A DNA stretch of 64,000 bases from Isoetes taiwanensis (taxonomy: Eukaryota; Streptophyta; Lycopodiopsida; Isoetales; Isoetaceae): assembly GCA_021234155.1 (NCBI GenBank), contig JAJEKV010000860.1:1-64000 (forward strand), in the 5' to 3' direction. Below, piece by piece: positions 13,224 to 23,060 of this stretch; position 1 is the first letter of the stretch; each line of letters begins with the position of its first letter. The translations under genes and the position numbers were made by a program. The notes under the pieces are model-generated. The model was not told the origin of the DNA. It saw only the letters and a list, made by a program, of their open reading frames with translations, and searched no databases.

Positions 13224-13680
13224 GTATATTTTAAAACGACAAAGATAGATTGTGATCAATGGGCATTGTATTTTTATATAAAAGAGTGTTTGATACAGTA
13301 AAAAAAAAAAAAGACAAAGCAGGTTAGTATACAATGAACATTAGTTTTACATTAGAGAAAGAGTGTGTGGAAAAAGTGAGGTGAAGAGTGTGATTCGTGA
13401 TTAGGGTGGAGAAAGGCAGGCAAAAAGGATAGAGTAGCTAGAGCAATCAGACAACAACGAGGAAAGAGGCTAAGATGGAGGCAAGGCAAGTGTCGTGTCG
13501 AAGGAATAAAATGCAGAACAATTGGATTGAATTAGTTTTCAAACGTCCACTTAAGAACTTACACTGTGCCCCCTTGCCCCTTAATGGGGAACTTGGAAGG
13601 ATGGGTGGGAGACCCACAAATGTGAGTTATTGGCCCACTCTAAGAAGACCAAAGGAAGTGTAAACCCATGCTGGGTGGAG
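13224..13680. repeat. Diverged direct repeat, unit 1
   Basis: This block matches 13752-14420 over most of its length. Both begin with GGTATATTTTAAAAC, pass through an A-run followed by AAAGCAGG, a segment GAGTGTGTG, and end in TTGCCCCTTAATGGGGAACT followed by GATGGGTGGGAGACCCACAAA and GTGAGTTATTG. Unit 1 is shorter between these anchors. Divergence is substantial, so the duplication is old. No coding potential is evident. Confidence 0.85.
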
Positions 13681-13751
13681 ATGTAGTTAGAAAGGGGGAG
13701 ACCTAAAGAAAAAAAGAAACTACAAAAACTAAACCCAAAAAGAAAAAATCG

Positions 13752-14420
13752 AGGTATATTTTAAAACAAGATAGTGATCAATGAGCATCATAGTCTTCTA
13801 GACATATATAACCTCTTTCAAAAAGATTCGATTCGCATAATTTGTGACTAGGGCATCAATCGCAGTCATTCATCATCGTCAAGGCATCCATCTTGACCAT
13901 TGATGAAACTAAAAAAAAAGAACCAACAGGGCTTTTCTTTGCATATACCCATTGTCATTTGATAGCAAAGTGGTGCCTTGCCTTGCAATCTACCTAGAAT
14001 TTTGCTACTTATGGTCGTTGTGATAAATTTCTTGTACATAAAACAGTGTTCCATATATTAAAAAAAAAAGCTAAAGCAGGCTAGTATTGAATATCAATTT
14101 CACATCATAAAAAGAGTGTGTGAGAAAGGTGAGGTAAATAGTGCGATTGGTGATTAGGATGGGGAAAGGCAGACAGAAAGGATAGAGTAGAAAGCTGATC
14201 TGGGGCAATAACAGAGCAACGACGACAAAGGAGGCAAAGATGTAGTCAAGGAGGTGTAGTTTTGAAGGAATGAAATGCATGATCAATTGAATTGATTTGG
14301 TTTTTAACATCCACTTAAGAACCCATTCTGACACTTTGCCCCCTTGCCCCTTAATGGGGAACTTGTAAGGATGGGTGGGAGACCCACAAAACAAATGTGA
14401 GTTATTGAGTCAACAAAAAA
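13752..14420. repeat. Diverged direct repeat, unit 2
   Basis: Second copy of the block at 13224-13680, in the same orientation. It carries extra sequence near its start (about 13790-14040) that includes an additional stretch not present in unit 1. The shared 3' anchor around CCTTAATGGGGAACTTG is at about 14345-14365. It may be part of an element with two tandem copies rather than a segmental duplication. I found no terminal repeats. Confidence 0.8.
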
Positions 14421-15285
14421 AAGACCCATACTGGTGCTAGACAATTTGGCCATAAACATAAACATGGAGATCTAGACAATTAAGAAAAGAAAAAGAAAAA
14501 AATAAAGGAAAAAAGCCACCCAAAATAAAAAAATAAAAACCCAAAGAAAGAAAAACCTAAGCACTAGGAGGAATTCGTACTAAGTATTTCTTCCTCTCTG
14601 CCTATTTTTTTTTTTTCTTTGGTGCCCTTTTATTCCTTTTTTCAATCCGGTAGTTGCCTGCCATCGCCATAGCTGCAGCTGCTTTCTCTGGCCCTTTCCT
14701 AAACCTCGAATCCAGTTTTCCATGTCTTCGTACCGTTTCTTCGTTAAATGAATGTTTGCAGGTATTAAATGGAGCAGATCCGGCAGTTTTTTTCTTCCCA
14801 TCCGATGGCCTGCTTCAATAATGGCTCCCCATGTTCGAGCTCAGGAACCGAACCTTCTTTCTCTTTTCCACTGCAGCTCTGAAAAGACATGCACCAACAG
14901 ATTTTTGGTACAGAATTTTTGCTGTGGTCAAAGTTTCTGTTCAATCCCCTGTTTCTGCTTCTTGATCTACTTAGAGAAGTGATTTTTGCTTTAATACAAA
15001 GAATCATGCATTTGAGTGATTTCGGATTATGTGTTTGGATCCAGAAGGAAAAAAAGGGTTCTTGGGTTGTTGCTTCAGATTCTTCTTAAGGTTAGGGCTT
15101 CAGATTCTTGAAAAAAAAATAGTGGGCAGTTTGGAAAGGAGCTTTTGGCTATGGCGGATGCATGATTGTTCTCTCTTTTCAGGGTCCTTTGAGTATAATA
15201 AAAGAAAAGAAACGGAGGTTTAGCTATGGCGGTTTCTTTTTGAAATTGTGAAGAGAAAAAACGTAAGAAACAGGGGTTTTTCGGA
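14421..15285 (+). other. Upstream and putative 5' leader of the Smi1/Knr4-like gene
   Basis: This stretch lacks a credible coding frame. It contains A-rich and pyrimidine-rich tracts typical of plant promoters and 5' leaders (for example pyrimidine runs around 14585-14705), and no TATA element is obvious enough to place a start site. Short open frames on both strands (14580-14801, 14752-14982, 14889-15089) overlap one another and resemble nothing, so I treat them as fortuitous. The first ATG pair before the conserved protein is at 15286. Confidence 0.35.
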
Positions 15286-16736
15286 ATGATGGAGGTGGAT
15301 TCCAGCATAGCTACCTTGGCCCAAATCGCCGGACTTAAACGCTTACAAGCAAGGGCCAACGGATCAAACCAAAATTCAAGTTTAAATCAGCGCAAGGTTT
15401 GCTTTTCATTTGCAGCCTATGCAAGAAATGTAATTGATCATCTCAAAAAATGCCAAATAGATATAGCAGCAGGTCTGTCAGAGTATGAATTCTTGAAAAT
15501 AGAGACAGAATTGGGCTTTACATTTCCGCCGGATCTGCGAGCTATTCTTCAACAGGGCCTCCCTCTTGGTCCTGGATTTATAAATTGGAGATCAACAGAT
15601 TATCGGAGGTTGAAAACCAGGATTAATCTTCCTATTGCAGGGCTTTGTTACGAAGTAGCGAATGGCAGATTTTGGTGGAAAAAATGGGGCTCTAAGCCGA
15701 AAGACATAGATGAAGCTGTTCAAACCGCCGCTGCAGCACTCAAACAAATCCCCCCTTTAGTTCCAATTTATAGCCATTGTTATATTCCTTCTTCCCCAAA
15801 TCTGGCAGGAAACCCTTTTTTTGTGTACCAGAAGGATGTTTTCTACTGTGGATTTGATGTAGCAGATTTTTTTCAAAGGGAAGCATTCCTGCCAAAGGAT
15901 CATCCATGTTCTAGGCCCGATCTGGACGATTTGGGATGTGGAAATATGAATCAGGATGATGTTTCCAAGGGTTTAGAATCTGTGAAAAGGAGATTGAAGA
16001 ACTTAAAGCAAGTATGATCAAAGGAAAAATTTCGAATCCCTGTTTAGAAGCTCAGAATCGTATAGCAGATCTGCTGCGGCAAAAAAAGGAGGATTAAGGC
16101 TTGAATCTGCGATCAGAAGCGCAGAAGCTTCGCCCAGAACTAGCACAGCTTGCCTTGATCCGCCCAGAAAAGTGTGGACGTGATTTTCTCAAGAGAAAAA
16201 TATCTTCAAAACAGAGGCAGGCCTCCCTTGCCCAAAATGGGCTTACGAATTTCACCATAGCTGCTCCGGCATGGGCTGCCAAAACTGCCCGGCGGATTGA
16301 TTTCTGGAGCGAGCTTGTTGAAAAGAAACTTTTTATGAAAGCAGAGGATTTTCTCTGCTCCGACAAGCTTGATATCGATCTAAAAAAGCCCATTCCTCCC
16401 AGAAAACTGCTATTTGAGGAGAAATCGATCCGACCCAAATGGCTTAGTGGCTACTTGCAGGATATGGCAGGCAGATTAAGAAATGGGGGATGGAAAGAAG
16501 AAGAAATTGTTGAGATGATGGAAATCGGCAACCTTAATCCGGCAGAAAACTTTCAAGAGGATGCTGATAAAGAATCTTTCCTGGATGGCTTGGCTTCTGA
16601 GGTAGAAAAATTGTCGATCGCTTTGCAAAATGCAGGGTGGAGCTTGCCGGACATAGCCGACGCTCTTGGCTGTGAGCATGGAAGATATGCTAAAATTGCC
16701 CCTTTTCCTGCAGCGGCAATTTCTGCTGCTTCATAA
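15286..16736 (+). CDS. Plant Smi1/Knr4 (SUKH-type) domain protein, joined across an intron or frameshift
   Basis: The first open segment (15286-16017, 243 codons) starts MMEVDSSIATLAQIAG and contains an Smi1/Knr4-type fold signature: GLSEYEFLKIETELGFTFPP, then LRAILQQGLPLGPGFINWRS, and later IPIYSHCYIPSSPNLAGNP and FYCGFDVADFF with GI-W and F-PP spacing as in plant family members. The second segment (frame of 16101-16736) carries the usual plant C-terminal part, with AAPAWAAKTARRIDFWSELV, then PKWLSGYLQDMAGRL and AGWSLPDIADALG. It has no ATG at its start (its first open codon after the stop is GGC, then TTG), so it is a continuation of the first. A 113-nt intron at 16012-16124 (CAA|GTATGA ... 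GCGCAG|AAG, phase 0) joins both in frame. Total length of about 420 residues fits plant homologues such as the Arabidopsis At3g50340 type (recalled, not checked). Yeast Knr4/Smi1 links to cell-wall signalling; the plant role is unknown to me. A frameshift pseudogene is the alternative. Confidence 0.82.
16012..16124 (+). other. Candidate phase-0 intron in the Smi1/Knr4-like gene
   Basis: The donor is CAA|GTATGA and the acceptor GCGCAG|AAG. Removing these 113 nt deletes both the TGA at 16015-16017 and the TAA at 16095-16097 and restores one frame. Against it, the segment is not especially AT-rich and a third frame is open from about 15972 to 16094 with a coil-like EIEELKASMIKGK, which might be the original coding frame after a single indel. 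That alternative still leaves the TAA at 16095 unexplained. Confidence 0.5.
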
Positions 16737-17491
16737 ATGTGAATTCTAGTTAATGAATCTACCGGAATTAATTAATTGATCCATCTGCTCCATCTGGAAG
16801 ATCAAACTATGTCGATCCAGCCAGAAGACAAAAATGGATCGATTCAAAACCGTTTGATCATGGAGCAGCCTTTATCTATCTAAAAAGTCTTTCTTTTTTC
16901 GACCCCTATCATTTTTATTACTTTTAAAGGGAAAAAAAAAATGTAAGAATGAGAAATGAAAACTAAAAGATAGCGTTGACGTATAAAATATTGAACAAGT
17001 CATTTGTGACGTGTTTAACCATAGAAGAAAATAAGCTTCATATATTCTTTTTGTATTCCATCACCTATGGAAACGTCAATGGAGAGCTTCAAATGCAAGG
17101 TTAAGCAAGCTATGGTTGCCTGTTATTTGTTATCGCGTACGTAAGTGCAAGGCGGCAACCGATGTTTCGAAACGTAGTTATGCATCCCTATTCCCCTTGC
17201 AACTCCTGCTCCGGCTCCTCGCTTCACACCAGAAACTTCCTCTCTTCCTTCGCCCAACATCCATTCCCTCAAATTTCATTCAAACAGTCTCAAATTTCTA
17301 AGCATCCCATGTGACCTAATGACAAGCAGCACATGGCCTTCAATAGATTCAGCAATTAGTAATGACACCACCATTCCTCCCCATGAAGCCACCTCCATTT
17401 CTTGCTTATATATGTTTGCCTCGTACTTGATGCCACTTCCACATTTTCAAGTTCAAACTTTAGACAGTTCGCCTTTTGCCGGTTTTAGACA
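16737..17491. other. Intergenic region between the Smi1/Knr4-like gene and the pectinesterase
   Basis: AT-rich sequence with an A-run near 16930. It should contain the 3' end of the first gene and the promoter of the second. Open frames at 17116-17301 and 17319-17546 are short and overlap the pectinesterase start without family similarity. No clear element termini seen. Confidence 0.4.
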
Positions 17492-19396
17492 ATGGCAATC
17501 ATCTCTCACTTTGCTTCAAAGTGCTCCCCATATAGATGTTTCGTGATAAAAGAAAAGTTGTTGCAAGTTCGTCACCAATCCTTTCATCGAAGAGCTTTAG
17601 TCATTGGGTCAATCACTGCCCTTATGATATCACTAGTTTTGCTTGCTATCATTCTTCCCATTTCTCTAAAGCATAAAAGGCATGGATACCAATATGTTTC
17701 TCTCGAGTTGTTGAGCTCTACATGCAATTCCACCAGGTATCCTGATGTTTGCTATTCTTCTCTTGCATCTGCTCTTCAATCCTCAAAGAACTCACTCCAA
17801 GGTATCTTGGAAGATGCATTAATGGTTTCTATTGATGGGGTAACTAAGATGTTGAATCTTGTGCTACAATACAAGAATTCACCCACAAGTACAATAGATG
17901 CACAAGCGGCATATACGGATTGTATGAATTTATTGGGAAGGTCAAATGGGGAGCTAGCAAATACACTTAGCCAAGTTACACAATTGCAGTCGTTTTCTAA
18001 GTCTCAAATTACAGAAATTCAAACATGGATGAGTGCAGCACTTACATATCACACTAGTTGATGAGATGAGTTAGATAGAGCCTTGGATGCAAATTTGAAA
18101 AGTCAATTTGATGCACAAGGCTCTAATGTCGCCAAGCTCCTAAGCAATGCCCTATCCATTACCAATCTTTTTAATTAAATCTTACAAAGCACCAATGGTG
18201 TATTCAATGCAACCCGTCGACTTACCTCTGTAGATGATGACATGGACCAATTTCCTGATTGGCTATCTTCTTCTGATCAAAACAAGCTAACATCGACTCG
18301 TATACCAAAGGCAGACATGATAGTTGCAGCCAGATGGAACCGGGCAATTTAAGAAAATTCAAGATGCAATAGATGCTTCCCCAACATCTAGCAAAGAGCA
18401 AATATGTGATTTACATAAAGCGAGGAGTCTACAAGGAGAACTTGATAGTTAGCCTCCAAGACTAATCTCATGCTTGTGGGTGTTGGGAATTAAGAGGACC
18501 ATCATCACAAGTGATAGAAGTGTGATGCAATCTGGAATCACCACTATGACTTGACCACTCTAGGTGAGTTTAAACATCTTTAATGTAGTGTACTCTTTTT
18601 TTTTTTTAGTTCAAGGCATTGGCAGTGCACTCATTTTAGACATTTATGAAAAATTAGGAAATAACGAAGAAAAAGTTATTGTATACATAAATGTCTGAAT
18701 ATCAAAGACTAACTCGGGTTATTTTCTAGGGGTTGATGGTTGGGGTTTTCTTGCTCGAGACTTGACAGTTGCCAACACGACAGGTCCAAGTGCTCAACAA
18801 GCTGTTGCATTGCGTGTTAGTGCAGACCAAACTGCATTCTACCATTGTGGTTTTGTTGGTTATCAAGACACATTACTTGCACATGTGTTAAATAATTTTA
18901 TAGAAACTGATTCCATCCATGGCTTGTTGATTTTTATATTTTAACAATAAATGTGCCATTTGTTTTTCAAAAATGTCTTGTACGATCTCGTGCTCCAATT
19001 ACTGGACAACAAGATGTTGTGGCAGCACAAGGAAGAACAGACCCTGCTCAAAGCACAGGATTTTCCTTTCACGAGTGCACCATTGGTGGGGCCTCCCCTA
19101 TATTCTTGGGTAGGCCATGGAAGGAGTTTGCGAGGGTAGTATATATGAAATGTTTTATGCTAGATGTCGTTGATCCGACTGGATGGTTACCTTGGCAAGG
19201 AACAAACTTTGGAATTGGCACATTATACTTCGGAGAATATTTAAACTCTGGACCAGGTAGTGGAGTGGAAAAAAGAGTGAATTGGTCGACTTTAATTTCG
19301 AACAGCCAAACTGCAGTACAATTTACATTGTCAAATTTTATAGATGGAAGCTCATGGCTTTCTAATTCTGGTATCCCTTTTGAAAATGGGTTGTAG
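17492..19396 (+). pseudogene. Pectin methylesterase with PMEI pro-domain (broken)
   Basis: The family de-esterifies cell-wall pectin after export. The first segment has a membrane anchor (about residues 34-56), then a pectinesterase-inhibitor pro-domain with STCNSTRYPDVCYSSLA and AAYTDCMNLLG, to WMSAALTYHTS. Two adjacent TGA stops follow (18059-18064), although the same frame continues with DELDRALDANLKSQFDAQG until another TAA (18176-18178). The catalytic part is recognisable in pieces: IQDAIDASPTSSK (about 18357-18400), IKRTIITSDRSVMQSGITT in shifted frames (about 18490-18550), a 166-nt intron with GTGAGT donor (18564-18729), then GPSAQQAVALR and GYQDTLL (the two Gln and first Asp of the active site), LGRPWKEF (active-site Arg), and a normal C-terminus NFIDGSSWL...GIPFENGL. 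The second active-site Asp block (DFIFG in the family) at about 18920-18945 is frameshifted and followed by stops. With at least four lesions this is a pseudogene unless the assembly is faulty. Confidence 0.88.
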
Positions 19397-19581
19397 AGAT
19401 GTCTACCCTTAACAACACAATGAATTGTAAAATCTTAAAACAATTATATAGGGCCCTTTTTTTTTTTTCCCAGACCAACAATTGAGGTTCCAAAATCTCT
19501 TATCTGCAATAATGCATTTACTCTTTTTACAAGCAATTGATGTGTTCCTATGGTGTAAGTTTGGGTTGGTGCATGGTGTAA

Positions 19582-19836
19582 GTTTGTGTTGGTGCTTATT
19601 CACACGAGGGGCGTCTCCGGGCCTCGAGAGCTGTCGAAGAGGTCTGGACCGCACATAGCGATCCTCGTTTGTGGGGTATGTTCTTACAAGTTGGAGCATG
19701 CTATATATCTATAATAGTTGCATACCTTAAGATTTCAAGTATATGCACCTAATGGCTCTGTCTTTACACATGTCTTCTATGTGAAGATGGAGCTATGCTG
19801 CCCTACGTCACCTCTCGTATGAATAAGCACCCAAAC
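19582..19836. mobile_element. Small inverted-repeat element (MITE-like)
   Basis: Left arm 19582-19615 and right arm 19805-19836 are imperfect inverted copies: both contain GGTGCTTATTCAYACGAG when read inward. The length of about 255 bp with no coding capacity fits a MITE. A short direct duplication of the left edge (GGTGTAAGTTTG at about 19553 and 19575) lies just outside. I could not identify a convincing target-site duplication, so the superfamily is open. It sits 190 bp downstream of the pectinesterase remnant. Confidence 0.6.
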
Positions 19837-21640
19837 AAAAAGGGATTTTAAGGGGAATTGTATAGTAGTTGTTTAATATATGGTTTGTGTTATCTTTTAT
19901 AAAATTTTGGGCCCCTCGGGCCAAAACAAAGGAATATAGGATTTCATGAAATAACTGGATAGATATACAACATTATTTGAAATTTAATTGTGATACTAGT
20001 TACAAGTAAGTCACTAACGCGGCCATTGAACCCACAGCAAAACCGTACTCGAGTAACATCAAACAATAACCCAATTCGATCATTGGTACATTGGATATAG
20101 AATAGTTGGATTTACAGAGTGTTTCCAAAAAAAAAAGTAGAAGACTCCATGGAACGTTAAATCCTCATACCTAGTTATACATAGCATATGATAGATCATG
20201 ACCATTTCTAAATATATCATGCTTGTATATTGTGTCAAATGCACTTGTTGCATCCTTTAACTTTCGAATTCCTATGATTTTTATATATATGAATGAATGT
20301 TGTGCCAACAACTGGCATATGAACCGACAAGTATCAAGGATGCTTACATTTGTGAGCAAAAGAAAAGATAAGAAAAGCATGGATGTTCTTTCCATTCCCA
20401 CAAGCATACTCATACTTGTGGCTACACAAGTACATTCACGAAGTACATTTATGGTGACTGGTTCCATACAAGTAAATCAAGAATGATCCCAGATTTTGCT
20501 AGAAATTTTGACGGATTTATTATTTTCCAAAGAAGCTTGGGTTGGCAAGAGCAAGCCGGTGCTTTTCCTTTATAGATAAGATGATAGTTCTATGGAATGA
20601 GATGCCAATGTAAAATAAATGACCAATTCGATTGCATTATACCTCTATACTAGCTGCCATTTGTTTCATCTAGCAACCTTAATGGCAGCCATACATAAAC
20701 AAGAGTCAGTGGCACAAAAAGGAGCTTCCATTATGATTTCGAATTGAAACATTACAGGAAGAAGATTAATGAAGAATAATATGTTGCAAACAGTGTTGGG
20801 AGCAAACACAATGAAAACTTTTGCGCCGAAAATGAAAATGTAGTGTTTGCATGTGCGGTAAGAATAAACTTTACACACTGTTTCAGTTGTGTTTTGTGTT
20901 ATCTTACAATATAGTAGAAAGAAGAGAATTGAAAAATGAAATGCCTGCTAGATCTAATCTATACACAATAACTTTTTTCATGGACTAAAACAAAAGAAAT
21001 GACTTATCTGGATGTCTAGAAATTGGATACAAAGGGTATGGCAGCAAAGACCTCTAGATTCGGTCATTTTCAAGTCTTGCTACCACTTGACCATCAAAGT
21101 TCTACTGCCAAAAAGGCCTAATTTGTTTTTGGGACAGTTGGGATTTTTTCGAAGGTCTTTATTTGTTTGCTCGCATCTATGGTTGCAAATCTGGTGGCTG
21201 ATCCGACAACACCTCCCACAGTTCAAGCTTTCCTTTTAGAAGTCTCTCATTGATGCAAAGCCTTCTGCGATTGCCATAAACTTATAAGTCTCCTCCTTGT
21301 GTGAATGCCCAGCAAAAGCCCCAGGTATCCAGTCGATCTTTCTGCTGGTTACAGCCAAACTAGAATAATCCAGATAATCTTCTTTAGCCCAAAACTCTAA
21401 AACAATTTACATCTATTTTGGCCATGAATGAATGCCCAAAACCCTAAAACAATTTACTCTATATGTTAATGGGTCGAAAACTTTGAGAGACTACAACTAT
21501 CCGATTGCATTTCTTATTCAAAATCAATGATTTAGAAAGAGTGCACTCTAGAAATATTGTTTAGTACACTTGCACGAATACATCAACAAAATCACAGAAA
21601 AACCATGTGAAAAAACATATAAAATTATCAAAGTAACCCC
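19837..21640. other. Unassigned DNA
   Basis: No gene recognised. At 19908-19925 there is the motif TTTTGGGCCCCTCGGGCC, which recurs in similar form (TTTGGGCCCTTCGGGCCC) at about 35246-35263 with a similar T/A-rich flank; this suggests a shared dispersed element. The minus-strand frame at 20171-20467 and plus-strand frame at 20223-20486 overlap and match nothing I know. Confidence 0.35.
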
Positions 21641-21896
21641 CTGTTATTATGCTAGATATTCAAACTTCTAATTTAGAAATTTTGACTGGCTCTATGAGCC
21701 TTTACCAAATTATTACTTAGGAATATTTACTAGGCATTCCAGTGTTTGCCCACGATATTGACTATTCAACCCCCTTAAAAAACACTCTAAAACTGGCAAG
21801 TTGGTGCAGGTTCAGCTAGTGTATGGCTGGGGTGATGAGTAACGATTTGGACCTCTTGATAAGACTTAGTATTTTGAATATCTAGTATAATAACGG
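21641..21896. mobile_element. Fold-back/MITE-like element with 24-bp inverted ends
   Basis: 21641-21664 and the reverse complement of 21873-21896 agree at 22 of 24 positions (core TTATTATRCTAGATATTCAA). The enclosed 256 bp has no open frame. A closely related single arm (TGTTATAATGCTAGATATTC) with similar left flank occurs in both tandem units at about 38347 and 43060, so this belongs to a repeated family. No target duplication was clear. Confidence 0.6.
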
Positions 21897-22618
21897 CTCA
21901 TTTGTATTTTTGGATGCTTTTCAATATGATTTAGTGGTGTATTTGAGTGGATGTACTAAGGCATATATCTACAGTGCGCACTTAGTTGCATCAATTTTAA
22001 TGACATTGTAGGGAAAGGTTCTTATGCACAAATATCAACATCCCAAGTGAAGTTCCATTGAGCTGAATGAATGAGTACAATGACCCATAGGGGTACAAAA
22101 TAATGAACCCCAAATAAGTAAAAAATAATAGCATCCCTGATCGTCCAGTCAAATCCGATGGTAATACAAAAATCATTCATATTGAGAGTAATATAAAAGG
22201 CTAGACCTCCAGTAAAATGTCAAGCCAGAAGGAAGCCAAAAGATTGCCGCCACACTGCCCAGATCGCAACCCCAAAAAATACTGCCCCTCGTTGAAGCTG
22301 CACCCCAAGAAGTCTCATTAAGACCATCCAAACCGCAACACCAACATGTCTTATTAAGGTTTCCACCTCAACTTCATGTGCCCGCCTTGTCAGCTCGTCT
22401 AAAAAAGCAACTCCACCTGCGCTGGTGAGGTCAGAGCTTCAAACTTTGGCAGTTTCTCAAGACACGCCACTCCATGCGCGCTAGTAAGGTCAGGGCTTCA
22501 AAAAACTACAAAAAATCAACAACTGCTAATAGTCCAATGTGTAAGGGTTAGGAGCCATCCACGAGCCAAGTGTTAGGAGACTATAAAGATGGGTCAGAAA
22601 TACAAGAATCCTAGTATC
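21897..22618. other. Unassigned DNA with short repeated phrases
   Basis: No gene recognised. Two short repeats are visible. 22011-22044 (AGGGAAAGGTTCTTATGCAC, then AAATATCAACATC) recurs with one change at about 29219-29252. Two copies of a GCGCTRGTRAGGTCAGRGCTTCAAA phrase occur at about 22418 and 22480. These point to eroded dispersed repeats. Confidence 0.4.
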
Positions 22619-23060
22619 AAAAGGAAGGAAGGAAGGAAGGAAGTTTATTTTAACGTCCACGGAGGCCAAAGGCCTATGAGACTACAGACATGCAAGAGAA
22701 CAGGCAAAAAGCCAAAACCCCAACACCAAAACAAACAATGTAATCAGATAAAGAGAACCCTACTCTTGGGGATGAAAAAACCCCACTTGGGAGGAAAAAC
22801 CCTAGCAGTAGGCTCTCAAATACCATGCCCCGAAGAGCAAGTCCGACGGCCAAATCTGCGAGGATGTAAGCTCCACCGGCCAGCTACCATAGGTGATGCA
22901 AGTGGCGATGTAGCGGTGTGTCGAGCATCTAAGATCGGTGTGCCTTCGCCGGACATGGGCATATAAGGCATATTTGAGGGCATGGTGCTCATCCTCTATC
23001 ACGTGCATCTCACAACATCGGCATATCCTTTCCTCCCGGGATCCCGGGAGGAACGATCCA
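22619..23060 (-). mobile_element. 5'-truncated LINE 3' end with (CTTC)n tail, copy 2
   Basis: On the minus strand this copy includes the end of the LINE polyprotein: SREERICRCCEMHVIEDEHH (about 22990-23050), which matches the cysteine/histidine knuckle plus EDExH block at the C-terminus of LINE reverse transcriptases and resembles the VIEDERHTLL of the 8.9-kb copy. A 3' untranslated region follows, then the terminal module with CTTTGGCCTCCGTGGACGTT (about 22652-22675) and a CTTC/AAGG simple-repeat tail (22619-22643). The upstream limit is uncertain, and no catalytic domain remains. Confidence 0.75.

Noticed and set aside
16095-16100. Separate gene starting at the second Smi1/Knr4 segment
   Set aside because: There is no ATG near its start and its first residues belong to the family's middle region, so it continues the upstream segment.
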